This document shows positions 6,108 to 6,314 of a stretch of DNA of 6,314 bases, in pieces. A program made the translations under genes and the position numbers. Each line of letters begins with the position of its first letter. Within the stretch, counting starts at the first letter, position 1. The DNA is from an uncultured Eubacteriales bacterium (GTDB lineage Bacteria > Bacillota > Clostridia > Oscillospirales > Acutalibacteraceae), in NCBI GenBank assembly GCA_900321515.1, contig ONWI01000211.1, positions 1 through 6,314 of the forward strand. Direction: 5' to 3'. The notes beneath the pieces are model-generated. The model saw nothing but the letters and a program-made list of their open reading frames with translations, was not told the origin of the DNA and ran no database searches.

Positions 6108-6314
6108 CAACAAACTTCCGAAATTTAGGACAAATTTAAGGAAAAATCGTGAAAACCGGATAATTGGGACAATTAAAAAAACATCCGTTAAAAGCGATTG
6201 GTCAGATTTCAAAGTAAACGCAACAACATGAAAAAGCAGCTGTGTGAAATTAGCCGTTAAGCAAAGAAGGCTTTAAAATCATTTTTTCAGGCGGGATAAT
6301 CTGCTGTCTAAGTA
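6108..6314. other. AT-rich intergenic region without a supportable gene
   Basis: Together with the promoter and leader this makes about 370 bases without a gene. It has many A/T runs and stop codons in all frames. It holds an imperfect tandem pair of 12-mers at 6119-6130 and 6131-6142 (CGAAATTTAGGA, CAAATTTAAGGA), about 12 bp upstream of the -35, where a regulator could bind. A weak AGCC/GGCT stem (6251-6254 with 6269-6272) is followed on the plus strand by a T-run (6281-6287 area) and could be a poor terminator. Nothing else is seen. Confidence 0.5.

Noticed and set aside
6228..6260. Plus-strand ATG with ten codons (MKKQLCEISR)
   Set aside because: No SD, no promoter and very short.
6279..6314. 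Minus-strand frame open from the window edge to a TGA, eleven codons
   Set aside because: Could be the last residues of an upstream gene, but it is too short to support.

Overview
The window reads as a chromosomal segment from a Clostridia-type Firmicute, and Ruminococcus or another Oscillospiraceae member is my best guess. The reasons are Gram-positive style Shine-Dalgarno (SD) sites, TATAAT promoters in short AT-rich gaps between moderately GC-rich genes, TTG starts, and a secreted NlpC/P60 enzyme with a very Thr-rich linker of the kind common in Ruminococcus surface proteins. The assignment is inference. All five genes lie on the minus strand, so transcription runs from high to low coordinates.

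Upstream block, read 6107 to 1577. A good promoter (TTGATT, 16 bp, TGATATAAT) at 6080-6107 opens an approximately 130-nt structured leader. The leader has a strong hairpin, then a short GC hairpin with a T-run that looks like an attenuator. Next comes a DegT/DnrJ/EryC1/StrS-type PLP fold protein (4921-5940) that lacks the usual Schiff-base lysine. After 34 nt follows an 805-residue protein with two FHA domains, an ABC ATPase and a six-helix ABC2-type membrane domain (2469-4886). Its stop overlaps by 14 nt the start of a soluble Ser/Thr protein kinase (1577-2482). The kinase plus FHA-FHA-ABC pair repeats the logic of mycobacterial PknF/Rv1747, where a Ser/Thr kinase phosphorylates an adjacent FHA-bearing ABC exporter. 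A phospho-controlled export system for an envelope compound is the likely reading; the cargo is unknown.

Downstream block, read 1555 to 1. A second promoter (TAGAAA, 16 bp, TATAAT) at 1528-1555 precedes a single-pass membrane protein of unknown family (843-1493). After a 69-nt spacer holding a compound hairpin comes a secreted NlpC/P60 peptidase-like protein (1-773), cut by the window edge inside its poly-Thr linker. No clear terminator separates the two blocks, so read-through is possible.

The right end (about 6108-6314) is AT-rich, with no supportable gene. I found no tRNA, rRNA, CRISPR array, insertion sequence or phage gene. The points most worth a second look are the kinase/FHA-ABC module with its lysine-less aminotransferase-like partner, and the attenuator-like leader in front of it.
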